From positions 122,978,817 through 123,042,816 of the forward strand of contig CM043958.1 in NCBI GenBank assembly GCA_014529385.2: a stretch of 64,000 bases of DNA, read 5' to 3'. The position numbers and the translations under genes were made by a program. The DNA comes from Adiantum capillus-veneris. Taxonomy: Eukaryota; Streptophyta; Polypodiopsida; Polypodiales; Pteridaceae. The notes under the pieces were generated by a model that saw only the letters and a program-made list of their open reading frames with translations, did not search any database and was not told the origin of the DNA. Below, in pieces: positions 49,127 to 60,257 of this stretch. Each line of letters opens with the position of its first letter. Position 1 is the first letter of the stretch.

Positions 49127-49135
49127 GGGGGGGAA
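49124..49135 (+). other. G7 polypurine tract
   Basis: GAGGGGGGGAA directly before the right LTR. Confidence 0.8.
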
Positions 49136-50003
49136 TGTTAGCAGCAAGCTAACACGGATTCCATTTTTCGGAGTTCTCATTGTAACTCCTATTTTCTCGG
49201 ATAGACTCTGTGATTAATGAGCCGGGGCTACAAGATTCTAGATTGTATCAACCTGTCATTACCCATCTTTGGTAGAACTCCCGGATTAGTAGTTTTGACC
49301 ACCAAAAACCTTGGCTAAGGTATAAAATCCAATTTTTGTAAGTTATTATGAAGTTTTGAATAATGAAATACACAACGTGAGCTAACGGTGCTCACTCCTC
49401 TCCTTCTCGAGCTTCCTACTCCCTCCTCGGTTGTCACATTGCAGTTGCGTTTGTTGCATTGCAACAGCAGATAAGAACTTTATGCGTTGACATAAGCACT
49501 TCACAATATTTCGTACCTTTTGGCATCGCAGACCCGCGGCCTAATTTCATCACGACTAGTAATTTACACTTTCAAATTAAAAACCTAAGCATAGACGGGG
49601 TATTGGGGCATCATTGCTAAGAATTTAGATGCATTCTAGGTCAAAACGACTAGGTCAAAAATCCACTGCTATTAATAATTGCGATTTTGGAACTTGAACT
49701 AATGTGGGGTTTGAGACCATAAGCATGTGTGCTTAGGTCTTATAAACATGTCCTAGAATTTTATTCGATGCTGTAACGGATGTGATTTGTTTGCCGATCA
49801 ATGATTGGCTTTTGGTGATTTCAGTCACTTGAGTGTAGCTTGAGTTAGATGCGAGTTGCTAGTTGTTTTCCAAGAGATTGACAACCTCTTCTAGCCTCTA
49901 TGCACTATTCAAATTAGATTCGTCCCATGGATTGACAATTTAATCGTGGTTCTCGCTAATACTGCAATAAGATAGGATGGTGAGGTTAGACATGCATCCC
50001 ACA
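49136..50003 (+). mobile_element. G7 3' LTR, 868 bp
   Basis: TGTTAGCAGCAAGCTAACA to CATCCCACA, followed by CTCTT. Same order of blocks as the 5' LTR, including GAGCCGGGGCTACAAG and the TATA box. Confidence 0.93.
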
Positions 50004-50008
50004 CTCTT
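50004..50008. other. Target-site duplication of G7, right copy
   Basis: CTCTT, identical to 45103-45107. Confidence 0.9.
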
Positions 50009-51110
50009 CCACCCGCACCACCACCTGATCGCCCTGTAAACATCATAAGGTTAGAGGAGAAAGGAAAGGCCGTAGTAGTGGATCCACCCAAAGTAAAGGA
50101 GAGAGATAAGGGTAAGGAGAAGGTAATCTTTGAAGAACCATTTGAAGCCATGACTATAGAGAGAGCTAGGAGGGAGAAAACTACACAATCTCATGATGAG
50201 AGAAGCATGAAAAGAGAGACTAGCAAGAGGCCATCAAGGCCACGATGGAAAATAGACATCACCAACTTTTAGTTATGGGAGAGTTCTAGGCCTTATGATC
50301 TAGCATTGGATTTGTCACAGCAAAGACCAAAGATTACATGGCCACAGCTACTACATCTCGCACCAAAGGTAAGGCGGCAATGGTCCAAAATGGTAAGTAC
50401 AAGGCGCTCCAAAGCAAAGGTATCCAGAACAATTTTGGGTTGTAACATGGATGACATCCTTCCAATCGTCGACGTCAACATAAAGGGTAAGAGGGTTGGA
50501 AACACCTACAATGATGGTGGTGCACAAATTTGTGTGATGAGTGAAGCTATGATGCTTCGGCTAGGGCTCGAGGTGACATGCCTTCTCCATGCAAGGCAAA
50601 GATGGAAAACAATGCAAAAGTAAAATGTGCAGGTGTAGTAAGTGCTGCAAAGATAAAAGCCTTCAACACTGAGGTAGAAGTAGATGTTTTTGTGATGACA
50701 ACTAAGGGGGAGGTCTATCCATTGATCTTGGGAAGGCCATGGTTTATGGCCATGAAGGAAAAGCAGGATTGGGGCATTGACCTTCTATGCATGGCTGGTA
50801 AGAAAGGGCAAACAATCTACTATGACATGAAGACCGGCAAGCAAAAGCAAATGGACCTAGAGACATCAGCAGATGAAACCACTAGTGAGTCTTCCACTTC
50901 TGAGGAGGAGGCCACTTACACCGATGAAAGTGAAAATTCCATCGATGTGATGGGTATCATCATGAAGGATGTACAAAGGGTTAGCACAACTAGTGACCTG
51001 TCACCAGAAGGGCAAAACAACGAAGAGGAAAGTAAATCACCTGGCCTAGGAGAAAGTAGGTTGAAGAGCATGTTTTCCATGGAGTTAACAATTGAAGAGA
51101 GGGATAAATT
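50009..51110 (+). pseudogene. G6 gag tail and protease
   Basis: The proline-rich linker resumes, then a lysine/glutamate-rich region to a TAG at 50270. The protease region follows at about 50440-50760: ILPIVDVNIKGKRVGNTYND with GGAQICVMSEAM (active site NDGGA where D[ST]GA is usual), then VEVDVFVMTTKGEVYPLILG and RPWFMAMKEKQDWG. A frame change occurs near 50580. The next 300 bases are an acidic linker to RT. Confidence 0.78.
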
Positions 51111-51905
51111 TTTGCAAATGTTGATGGGATTTCCTGACCTTTTCATTGACAATTATGAAAGAATCACAGGTATTACAGTAGTGGATCATCATATTAAGCT
51201 GAAGGAAGGGGTGAAACCAGTTGTGAAAAAGCTACGATGGTTGGGGGTCATACAAGAAAAGGCACTCCTTGCCAAGGTAAGGAATTTACTAAAAGCAGGG
51301 TTCATCTATCCTGTGGAAAACTCAGAATAGGTGTCAACCGTAGTAGTGAAGCATAAGAAGAATGGTAAGTGGAGGGTCTGCGTCGACTACAAACCACTAA
51401 GTGCAGCCACAAAGAGAGACCACTTCCCTCTCCCTTTCTTGGATGAAATTCTGACTCAAGTTACTGGTTTTGAATGCTACACCGTGTGTGATGGTTATTC
51501 CTGGTATTTTCAAATACACATAGCTTTTGAAGATCAGCTAAAAACCACTTTCATTATGCCATGGGATTGTTTTGCATACAGAGTTATGCCATTTGGTCTC
51601 ACAAATGCACCTGCCACATTCCAAAGATATGTCACATATGTCTTTCAACCGTTCTTTGGAACATCTATTAGAGTGTTCATTGTTTTTTTTTTTTTTATAT
51701 AGCCCTCGCATTTTACACTTAGAAAAGGTAACTGAGGGTTTGGCAGGTCTGCAAAGCCTGGGTGCGCAATTAAATGTAGACAAGTGCCACATTGGGGAAA
51801 GTAGAGTCATTCTTTTAAGCCATGAAATTTCAGCAAAAGGTATCAATGCTGATCCAAGTAAGGTGTCCACACTCATAGTCCTACCTTCACCAACAACCGC
51901 AAGTT
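51111..51905 (+). pseudogene. G6 gypsy reverse transcriptase with lost active site
   Basis: FPDLFIDNYERITGI, GFIYPVENSE, TAG, VVVKHKKNGKWRVCVDYKPL, HFPLPFLDEILTQVTGFECY and MPFGLTNAPATFQRYVT are clear RT blocks. Where the catalytic FIDDF box should follow, there is a run of 15 T (51682-51696), which reads as phenylalanines and shifts the frame. After it SPRILHLEKVTEGLAGL continues in frame 2. The enzyme cannot be active. Confidence 0.88.
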
Positions 51906-52579
51906 AACTAGTCTCTTTTCTACAAAAGGTGAGATACTTGAGTAGATTCATACATCTACTATCACAACTTGTTCTACCACTACAACAGCTCACTCAACGA
52001 TCAACTTTCACCTAGGACGAGGAGATTGAACATCACTACAACAAGGTAAAGGAGGTCTTACCCACCCTACCAACTATCTCACCGCCTAAGTGGGACAAAA
52101 AATTCTATGTCACCTCAAGCGTGGGTGATGACTCCTTAGGGGTTGTGCTACTCCAGAAGGATGCAACGACATCTTTCATGACACCAATCTACTTCTCCAG
52201 TCGAATGATGATAGCGGAAGAGAAAGGTTTCACCCATGTGGAGCACCTAGTCCTAGCTCTTAGATTTGCAACCACAAAATTTCATTCATATTTGCTGCCT
52301 AGGCAATTTGTGATCTTAACCATGGATGAGATGTTTCCCTATGTTGTATAACACATGGATGTTTCTGCTAGGATTACTAAATGGCTAGTTCGTCTGCAAT
52401 ACTTCGACTACATGGTACATGTGGAAAGCACAACAAGGGCAAGATTGGGGGGACTCACGACCTACCAAAACTTTGAGAAGAAGATAAAGCAATCTAAAGG
52501 GGAAGGAGTTCAACCAATTTCAGAGACACCGGTGGTAGAAAGAGCACACTCTCTCTACTTTGATGAAGCCTACAAGTGA
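51906..52579 (+). pseudogene. G6 RNase H, first domain
   Basis: LSRFIHLLSQLVLPLQQL, WDKKFYVTSSVGDDSLGVVL, YFSSRMMIAEEKGFTHVEHL and FHSYLLPRQFVILT correspond to the connection and RNase H of gypsy polymerases. Stops at 52349 and 52577. Confidence 0.8.
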
Positions 52580-53015
52580 GTATCTGACAAAGCAGCTACT
52601 ACAGGCATAGTGGTCTTTCATGACAAAGGTATCAAGGTATTTTCGCTTGGCCATTTGTTAGAATCACATTCTAACAATGAAGCTGAGTATGAAGCACTGA
52701 CCAAGGGGTTGCAGTGGTGCGTCTCACAAGGGGTAAATCTCCTTAATGTATTTGGGGATGCTCTACTTTTGGTAAGGCAAGTAAATGGAGTATGGACATG
52801 TAAGAATCCTAGCTTGAGGGCCCACTTAAGCTGTGTAAAAACTTTGTTGGGTACGTTTGAAGCAGTTCAACTACACCACATCCCAAGGGCTCAAAACCAT
52901 GAAGCCAATGCATTAGCAAGAAAAAGACTACATGAAGTGGTGGTTGGGGCTATAAAGCTAAAACTTCCCCTATTTCAAGGTAGTGACACCTTACCCAACA
53001 TCATGTATTTCTTGG
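52540..53015 (+). pseudogene. G6 second RNase H (aRH type)
   Basis: YFDEAYK, GIVVFHDKGIKVFSLG, SNNEAEYEALTKGLQWC, NVFGDALLLVRQVNG and HIPRAQNHEANALA follow the order of the archaeal-like RNase H that Tat-lineage gypsy elements carry in addition to the retroviral-type one. The NNEAEYEAL and GD-x-LLVRQV landmarks are kept. This places G6 in the Tat/Ogre group. Confidence 0.8.
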
Positions 53016-54217
53016 AAATAGAGGAATGTCCACCAGATTTACAAAAGGGCAAAAGCAATGGCTTACCAGGAAGGCCGCAAGGTATCGCCTTACCAAGGGC
53101 CATTTGTATTGTAAAATTAGGGACCAAATACTCAGAAAGGTCCCTCTTTCTAATGAAATTACAGGGATAATTGCCAGTTGTCATGATGGTGTTTGTGGTG
53201 GCCATTTTTTCCTAGATATAACAAGCAGGAAAATCTTGCAGGCTAGTTTTGTATGGCCTACCCTCAATCGTGATGTACACCACTGGTGTAAGACATGTAA
53301 GTTGTGTCAAAAGTCCGGCACCAGGTCACTCATGCCTGAACCACAGACATCCTTTCATATGGGCCATTTGAAAAATGAGGTATAGATGCCATAGGAGCAT
53401 TTCCTAGGAGCCAACTCAGGTAAGTTCTACATCATCATGGGAGTCGTCTATATGACTAGATGGGCAGAAGTCACAGCCACAACTAGGATCACAGCTGTGG
53501 AGGTAGCTAAGTTTTTCTATGAGCGCATATGTTGCAGGTTTGGCACACCATTAGAAATCATCTCTGATAGAGGGCCAGGTTTTAGAGCAGACTTGGTAGG
53601 AGAGTTAATGCAAAAACTAGGCATTACAAGGAGGCACTCCTCACCATATTACCCTCAATGTAATGGCCTAGTTGAAAAAGTGAATGGAATGGTTTGTACA
53701 ATTATCACCAAGCAGGTTAACAATCATCCTGGAAATTGGGATAAGTATCTAATCCCAGCTTTGTGAGCCTACCAAACCTCATTCCGCACATCTTTGGGGT
53801 TCACCCCATATCATTTGGTATTTGGCAAGGAAGCAATCTTATCTCTTGAGGTGCAACTAGAAAGTCTCAGAGTAATGGCAAGCCATTTTCAACGACCCAA
53901 CATGCATTTAAGAGATCACATCCTTGACTTGGAAGGACAGAGAAGAAGCAATCAACTATTATGCAACACAGGCAAAACACAGACGACTTAGTTTTAATCA
54001 GTGTCTTTGGTGCAAAGATTTAATGAAGGGCATGTTGGTGCTCCGCTATGACAATTGCTTCGACACGTGCAAAGATAAGAAACTCCTACTCCGATGTAAA
54101 GGCCCTTTCATCATTAGAAAGAAATATGCCAATGGGAGCTACCAGCTCATGGAAGTTGATGGTAAGTTCCATAAGACCAGAGTCAATGGCTGGCAGCTTA
54201 CACCTTATTTTCTATGA
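53016..54217 (+). pseudogene. G6 gypsy integrase
   Basis: Zinc-binding domain: HDGVCGGHFFLDITSRKI and WCKTCKLCQKSG (H-x3-H, C-x2-C). Core: MGVVYMTRWAEVTAT (family has VDYFTKW, so the first catalytic Asp is Val here), IISDRGPGF and NGLVEKVNG. C-terminal: GPFIIRKKYANGSYQLMEVD and VNGWQLTPYF. TAG at about 53384 and TGA at 53764 interrupt, and the frame changes near 53960. It ends at 54217, 121 bases before the 3' LTR. Confidence 0.87.
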
Positions 54218-54320
54218 TTTGATCAAACTCCACCTTTCGCGTTCCTAAAGAGGATACACCATCAATCTCCACCTCCGATGAATGATTAAACAAATGAGTT
54301 AGAGGCATAAATGCCCTAAC

Positions 54321-54337
54321 CTTAGGGGGAGGGCTAA
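54321..54337 (+). other. G6 polypurine tract
   Basis: TTAGGGGGAGGG then CTAA directly before the LTR start TGATACC. Confidence 0.75.
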
Positions 54338-54622
54338 TGATACCAGGTTAGCCGCACCGACTAGAGAAATTAAAGTTTTCTCGGCTTTTGAAGCCGAGGA
54401 CGCAGGAATCAATCCCATTCAAAAAGCATGAGGTAAAAAACAACAAAAAATAATAATATTTTTATTTATCATTGTTGCCAAACCACCACTTCGCTCCCTT
54501 GCTCGTGCATGTGCGCAATAAACCGCCGCACCTCCCTTTAGCACCACTCCCTCCCTCTCCTCCATTATCCCCTCTCTCCCCACTGTTATGGCCAACACAT
54601 CCCTCATTCCCACTCTACCTCT

Positions 54623-54698
<76 letters not shown>

Positions 54699-54944
54699 TT
54701 TAGATAAGGAGGGGCCGCCATGCATAAGGAGTATTCCTCTCTCTCTCTCTCTCCCCCTCTCTCCACTCACATCCACACACTCCCGCCACCTCAGCCTCTC
54801 TCTTACCCACTCCCCCTCTCTCCTTGGCTCGCTACGGCCCCTATTTCCTTCTTGTCCATACCCTCCCTCTTTCGCTCCTCATTGACCCTTTTTCTAACTC
54901 TGTCTCATCCTCTTGTCGACAGCCCATATGGGTGCAACATCATT

Positions 54945-54989
<45 letters not shown>

Positions 54990-55571
54990 ACCCACACACA
55001 CCCACCCCCCCCCCCCCCCCCCACTTTCTCCCTCTCTTGTTCTCATGCATGACGAGCTGCTCAACTTCTCCCTCCTGTTGACTTTCCCTGCCCTCCTTTC
55101 CTGATCCGGCAAACAGCCCAGTGGGCTCGGCATCTCACCCATCTCCCCCTCACACCCCCCCCCCCACTTTCTCTCTCTCTCATTCTCATGCATGACGAGT
55201 TGATCAACTTCTCCCTCCCATTGACTTTCCTCGCCCTCCTTTCCTGATGTGGCAACAGCCTAATGGGCTCGGCATCTCACCCATCTCCCCTCACACACAC
55301 ACAGACACACACTCACCCCCCCCCCCCTCCACTTTCTCCCTCTCTCGTTCTCATGCATGGCGAGTTGCTTGGCTTCTCCCTCCCGTTGACTTTCCCTACC
55401 CTCCTTTCCTAACCCGACAACAGCCTAGTGGACTCGACATCTCACCCATCTCCCCCTCACACAAACACACACACACACCCCCCCCCCCCCCCTCCTCACT
55501 CTCGCTCCCTCCCCATCATCTCACTCTTGCCCTCGTTCCGGTGTAAGCCCGCCATGCAGTTGCGCATTAGT

Positions 55572-55610
<39 letters not shown>

Positions 55611-55809
55611 GATTCACACACACACCCCCTACCTTGCCACACAAACACACACACACTCCCCAATCCCTCTCACCCCCCTCAGCTTATCGCCATCATCCTC
55701 TCTCTCTCTCCTTGCTCACGCTCTCTCTCAATCATGCTATCTGTGAAGCCGGGGTAGCAGCATGTAAATTATTAAAAAATATAATAAATATATTTTCCGT
55801 CTCTCTCAT

Positions 55810-55843
<34 letters not shown>

Positions 55844-56173
55844 TCCTTATTACCACACACACCCATACACAACCATATACATGCACGTACACACTCACGA
55901 GCACATGCACATGCATCCAAACACAAACTGCATGCATATATGCACACACAAAAAGGTAAAAAGCAAACGAAATGAGCACCACGCCATCGACATCGGCGAA
56001 GAAGAAACAATAAAAGCACAAGAAGGCAACACAGACTTAAGAAGTGATGCCGAAGGCATACCCCAGCCGGCCCCGAAACGAACAAACGCGTAGCATCTCA
56101 GCATCACGCAACAAAAACACCAATTTAGGCAGCATTAACCTCACACCGGCCACCCGAACCATCAACAAAACCC

Positions 56174-56640
56174 CTTGTAAATGCCTCGACTCACCACTCT
56201 TTTCTAATAACCTAGCCAATGGCTAGTGGATTGTAAAAAACTCTCCACTCCACTCTTACTTGCCTTCTCTCTATCTCTCTCACTAGAGAGGCATCTAGAC
56301 TCACTACAGTGACCAGTGGATATCTGCAAGAACCATTAGGTAAAGACCACCTCTCAAACCCTTGTAAATGCCTCGACTCACCACTCTTTTCTAATAACCT
56401 AGCCAATGGCTAGTGGATTGTAAAAAACTCTCCACCCCACTCTTACTTGCCTTCTCTCTATCTCTCTCACTAGAGAGGCATCTAGACTCACTACAGTGAC
56501 CAGTGGATATCTGCAAGAACCATTAGGTAAAGACCACCTTCATTCTATCTCTCTCACTAGAGAGGCATCTAGACTCACTACAGTGACCAGTGGATATCTG
56601 CAAGAACCATTAGGTAAAGACCACCTCTCAAACCTATATA
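56174..56640. repeat. Nested tandem duplications in G6 3' LTR
   Basis: A 187-bp unit beginning CTTGTAAATGCCTCGACTCA occurs at 56174 and 56361. Its last 87 bases (from TCTATCTCTCTCACTAGAG at 56457) are repeated again at 56544. The 5' LTR has a single copy (about 41920-42115). So they arose after insertion, just upstream of the TATA box. Confidence 0.9.
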
Positions 56641-56643
56641 AAG
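56635..56643 (+). promoter_or_regulatory. TATA box, G6 3' LTR
   Basis: TATATAAAG, aligned with 42108-42116 of the 5' LTR. Confidence 0.55.
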
Positions 56644-57443
56644 AGGCCTCTGCTAAGCACCAAATGGAGAGACACAAGTAGAGAACACACTAGAGGCACC
56701 ACCGAAGCTCCATGCACTCTACATTCCATGCACAACTAAGCACATAATGCACCTCCCAAGCTAGGGAGCTCATCGTATCATGTTTTGTTGCAAGCATGGG
56801 TATTTTAGCATTGGTCACATCACCACCACCACCAATCTCCACCCACACCATGGTTGAATTACTAGTCAGGACCATACCATGCACATAAGGCACTCACTAT
56901 CACCCCGTAGGGCAACATTAGCATGCTAGGATTGAATGCGCCGATACCATGCTACCCGGGGCCACTCTCGCTGCTGGTGATTGATGTCGTCGGTGGCTAC
57001 ATTGTATTGATGTTTCTCTCAACTAACCTCCCACTAGCGTGCTAACCTCCCTCTAACTCCAAATTTTTCCATGTACCATATGGCGCTCGCATTCCATCAT
57101 GCATCCCAAGTGCCAAGAGCAAGGTTTGGTAACAGTCAAGACCACTTTTTGTAAGTATCATCATCATCAATAAAAGTGTGCAATGTTGTCCTGATCTTTG
57201 AGTCCATTCTCTTTTCTCCTTAGCTTTGTTTTCCCTAAATTTGTGGGATGTTTCATCTCTTGTATATCACTGTGCTTGTGCTTCATCACGTGTGCCATCA
57301 CCAGTCAGTCAATATGCTCCATTCTGACCTTGTCACATACCTCTCTCGTATACACACTCTTGACGGTTGATTAGGCATTTTCTATATCTGGACGTTTGCT
57401 ACATCATCATTTCATGTTGGCTACCTAGATGACATCTCACTTT

Positions 57444-57797
57444 TCCCATTCTTTTTCGGCACAATAACTATTGTAGAAACCCATTCTAAGTGCTCAATAG
57501 GGTATATGAATCCGCATTTCACAATCTTTTCAATCTCTTCTTGAACAATGTTTGCATACTTAGTATTCATTGGGTAAGGTTGTTGCTGAACTTGTTTAGC
57601 CATGCTATCACGAGGATTGTGTGTGGCACCATGGAAGATGGAACACCTTTTATATCATGATATGTCCAAGCAAATATATCCCTGAATTCCTTGAGAAGTT
57701 CTTTAAGTATATACTCCTCAGTCTCTGTCAGATCTTGGGCAATGAAAACAGGTTTGGACTCTTCACCTGGGTCTGCTAACTCTATTTCCTTAATTAT
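57444..57797 (-). pseudogene. G8 gypsy RT N-terminal fragment
   Basis: Minus strand: EIELADPGEESKPVFIAQDL, FRDIFAWTYHDIKGV, then after a shift NTKYANIVQEEIEKIVKCGF, IYPIEHLEWVSTIVIVPKK and NGK. These are the RT entry blocks. The rest of pol is cut off by the G6 LTR at 57443. The upstream side is interrupted by C9. Confidence 0.8.
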
Positions 57798-58560
57798 TGT
57801 TAGGAAATAAGACGTAGCTAAATAGATAATTGAGTAGATTACTTAATGGAGAGAGACAGATTTATATACACGAGATTATAGAGTAGAGAGAGAGAGAGAG
57901 AGTACACACGATATACGTGGTTCACCCAATGTGGGATACGTCCACGGGAAAGCAGCCACTCAATGGCTTTAGTACTTCCAAACAAGAAGTAGTTTACAAA
58001 GGGATTATACCCTTAATGGAGCTCTCGCCTTGCTTCACTCTCACCACCTCACACTCACCTTGTTGCATCAACTTCACACTATGAAATGTGTGTAGAAATG
58101 TCCTCCTTTTATAGGCCAAAAGGGCTGCCCTCTCTTATGCGATACAGCCATGTGTAGCCGCCCTTGTGCGAATAAGTCCAAATCGGACCCTCCAATCCGC
58201 CCATGTGTGGCCGCCCTTGAGAAGACAAGTCCGCTTTTGAATTCGGCCACCGGCCAGCGGCCATTGACTTTCGACCACCAGCCACCAGCCATTGACTTCC
58301 GACCACGGGCCATCGGCCATTGACTACTGGCCACCGGCCAACCGACCGGTTGTTTTTCGACCATTTTTCGGCTGCCGTCCGGCCATAATATTCCGGCGAA
58401 AAAGAATATTCCGGCGAAAAAATTCTTGTCCGTGAAAATTTTGGTTTCCGGTGAGTGATTTTCCTTCACGCACGATGGATTCTCCTCATAATGGGGGCCT
58501 TACAAATGTGCGCTTTTACCATAGAAAATTACAAGGGTAAATCAGGCTCCATACTTAACA
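57798..58560 (-). mobile_element. C9 3' LTR, 763 bp
   Basis: On the minus strand it runs from TGTTAAGTATGGAG (after PPT AAGTGGGAGAT at 58561-58571) to TTTCCTAACA. It contains tandem 25-30 base units built on GGCCATTGACTTCCGACCAC (58230-58350). It aligns without length change to 60258-61012 apart from 8 terminal bases. Confidence 0.92.
58105..58113 (-). promoter_or_regulatory. TATA box, C9 3' LTR
   Basis: TATAAAAGG on the minus strand; the same at 60565-60573 in the 5' LTR. Confidence 0.5.
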
Positions 58561-58620
58561 ATCTCCCACTTGGAGATTGATCTCCAAACCAAACCTGTGA
58601 CTGCTTTCCATTCTGGCTTC

Positions 58621-59232
58621 TTATCCTTGAATGCCGATTGAAGATGAGCAAAAGCTCAACTTCTCCTTGTTGACCACCTTTGTAAACATGTCTGCAGGAT
58701 TTTCACTTGTATGCACCTTTCCTAGCTTTAGTTGTCCCTCTTCCAAAAGAGTGCGTATGAAGTGATATCTCACCTCGATGTGCTTTGTCCTTGAATGAAA
58801 GGCTGAGTTCTTCGCAAGATGGATAGCGCTTTGGCTATCACTGTTCAAGACACAATTGTCTTGTTTGAATCCAAGCTCTTCTAAGAATCTGTGAAGCCAC
58901 AGAATTTCTTTGCTTGCCTCCGTCATTGCTACATACTCTGCTTCCGTGGTAGAAAGTGAAACCACTTTCTGCAGCTTTGAAGCCCAGCTTATTGTTGTGC
59001 CTCCAACCGTGAACACATAACCAGTAGTGCTCCTTCGAGTATCTTTGTCACCTGCCATATCTGCATCAGCATACCCTTCTAGAAAAATATCAGTTCCTCC
59101 AAAATACAAAGCATTTTTTGTTGTCCCTTTTAGATACCTAAGTATCCACTTCACAGCTTGCCAATGCTCTTTACCTGGGTTGTCCATGAACCTACTCACA
59201 ACTCCCACTGCATGTGCAATTTCTAGCCTTGT
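58621..59232 (-). pseudogene. C9 copia RNase H
   Basis: Open for 195 codons: GVVSRFMDNPGKEHWQAVKW, ILRYLKGT, YADADMAGDKDTRRSTTGYV, SLSTTEAEYVAM, NSDSQSAIHLAKNSAFHSRT and KHIEVRYHFIRTLLEEG. The usual ADWAGD has Met for Trp. Catalytic acids are present. It is separated from the RT by one TAG (59230-59232). Confidence 0.88.
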
Positions 59233-59673
59233 CTAGACCATAGCATACATTAGAGAACCTACCGCTGCATCATATGGAACTTTAGACATATAGGCTATCT
59301 CCTCTTGTGTCTTTGGACACATATCCTTCGTTAGTTTAAAATGACCAGCCAAAGGTGTAGAAACTGGTTTTGCATTTTGCATTGCAAAGCTTTCTAGTAC
59401 CTTCTTGATGTAATCTTCTTGAGATAGCTTTATTGTCTTCTTCGTCCTGTCCCTTGATATTTTCATACCAAGTATCCTCTTTGCAGCACCTAAATCTTTC
59501 ATTGAAAAAGATTTGGACAGCTCCTCTTTTAGGTCTTTGATGTCCTGCATGTTAGCACTTGCAATCAACATGTCATCAACATACAACATTAGGATGATGA
59601 ATTTCCCATCTCCCAAATTCTCCGTGTAGACGCAGTGATCCGAGTTGCATCTTGTGAATCCACGATCCAACAT
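59233..59673 (-). pseudogene. C9 copia RT, C-terminal part
   Basis: Begins at MLDRGFTRCNSDHCVYTEN, then MLYVDDMLIAS with the catalytic YVDD, MKDLGAAKRILGMKI and GSLMYAMV. The fingers and first palm motifs are missing because of the deletion that joins it to gag at about 59672. Confidence 0.88.
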
Positions 59674-60193
59674 CCATCGCCGAGATAGAATTACTTACAG
59701 CCATCGCAAGGCTGTCCCAACTATCCGGTAGAGATGATAGTATAAGGAGAGCTCGCACTTCGTCATCGAAATTGATTTTCACTGATCGAAGTTGACTTAT
59801 GTTTGTGTTAAAGTCATTTAGGTGTTCTGCAACTGAACCATTCTCTGCCATCTTTAGATTGAACAAGCACTTCATAAGAAATACCTTATTGGATGCCGAT
59901 GGTTTCTCGTAGAAGTCGTCAAGTGACTTCATCAAGTCCTCCGTGGTCTTCATCTCCGAAATATTGAAGGCCACCGTTGACGCCAAGCTTAACCGGATTT
60001 CTCCCAGTGCCTTTCGATCAAGGACAATCCATGCTTCATCTGCCATTGTTGCGGGCTTCTTCGCAAGACCGCCTAGTGGCAAATAGAGGTCCTTCTGGTA
60101 GAGATAGTCTTCAATCTGCATCTTCCAATGTTGGTAATTTTTTCCGTTGAACTTCTCAATCTTGAGCTTCCCTTCCTCTGCCATAACTCCCAC
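59674..60193 (-). pseudogene. C9 copia gag, joined to RT by internal deletion
   Basis: Minus-strand frame from ATG 60193: KIEKFNGKNYQHWKMQIEDY, LASTVAFNISEMKTTEDLMK, NLKMAENGSVAEHLNDFNTN and LLILSSLPDSWDSLAMAV are typical copia Gag. At about 59672 the text passes directly into RT palm sequence in a different frame. The zinc knuckle, protease, integrase and RT N-terminus are lost (about 2.5-3 kb compared with a normal copia element). Confidence 0.85.
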
Positions 60194-60243
60194 TCAATTC
60201 AAGGAATCCTTTCCTTGAGATAATTTAGCTATGAGAAAACCTT

Positions 60244-60255
60244 GCTCTGATACCA
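60244..60255 (-). other. C9 primer-binding site
   Basis: TGGTATCAGAGC on the minus strand, two bases after the LTR: an exact plant tRNA-iMet primer site. Confidence 0.93.
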
Positions 60256-60257
60256 GT

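Larger units (their letters stand above)
54338..57443 (+). mobile_element. G6 3' LTR, truncated at its 3' end
   Basis: Matches the 5' LTR from its TGATACC start through CT-, C- and CA-rich U3 to GGCTACCTAGATGACATCTC, where it breaks at about 57443 into minus-strand G8 RT. The 5' LTR continues about 400 bases further, including the MITE. It holds three copies of the U3 unit anchored on TCATGCATG (55044, 55187, 55352), against two in the 5' LTR. (CT)n arrays are at 54626-54692, 54944-54987 and 55568-55609. Confidence 0.85.
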
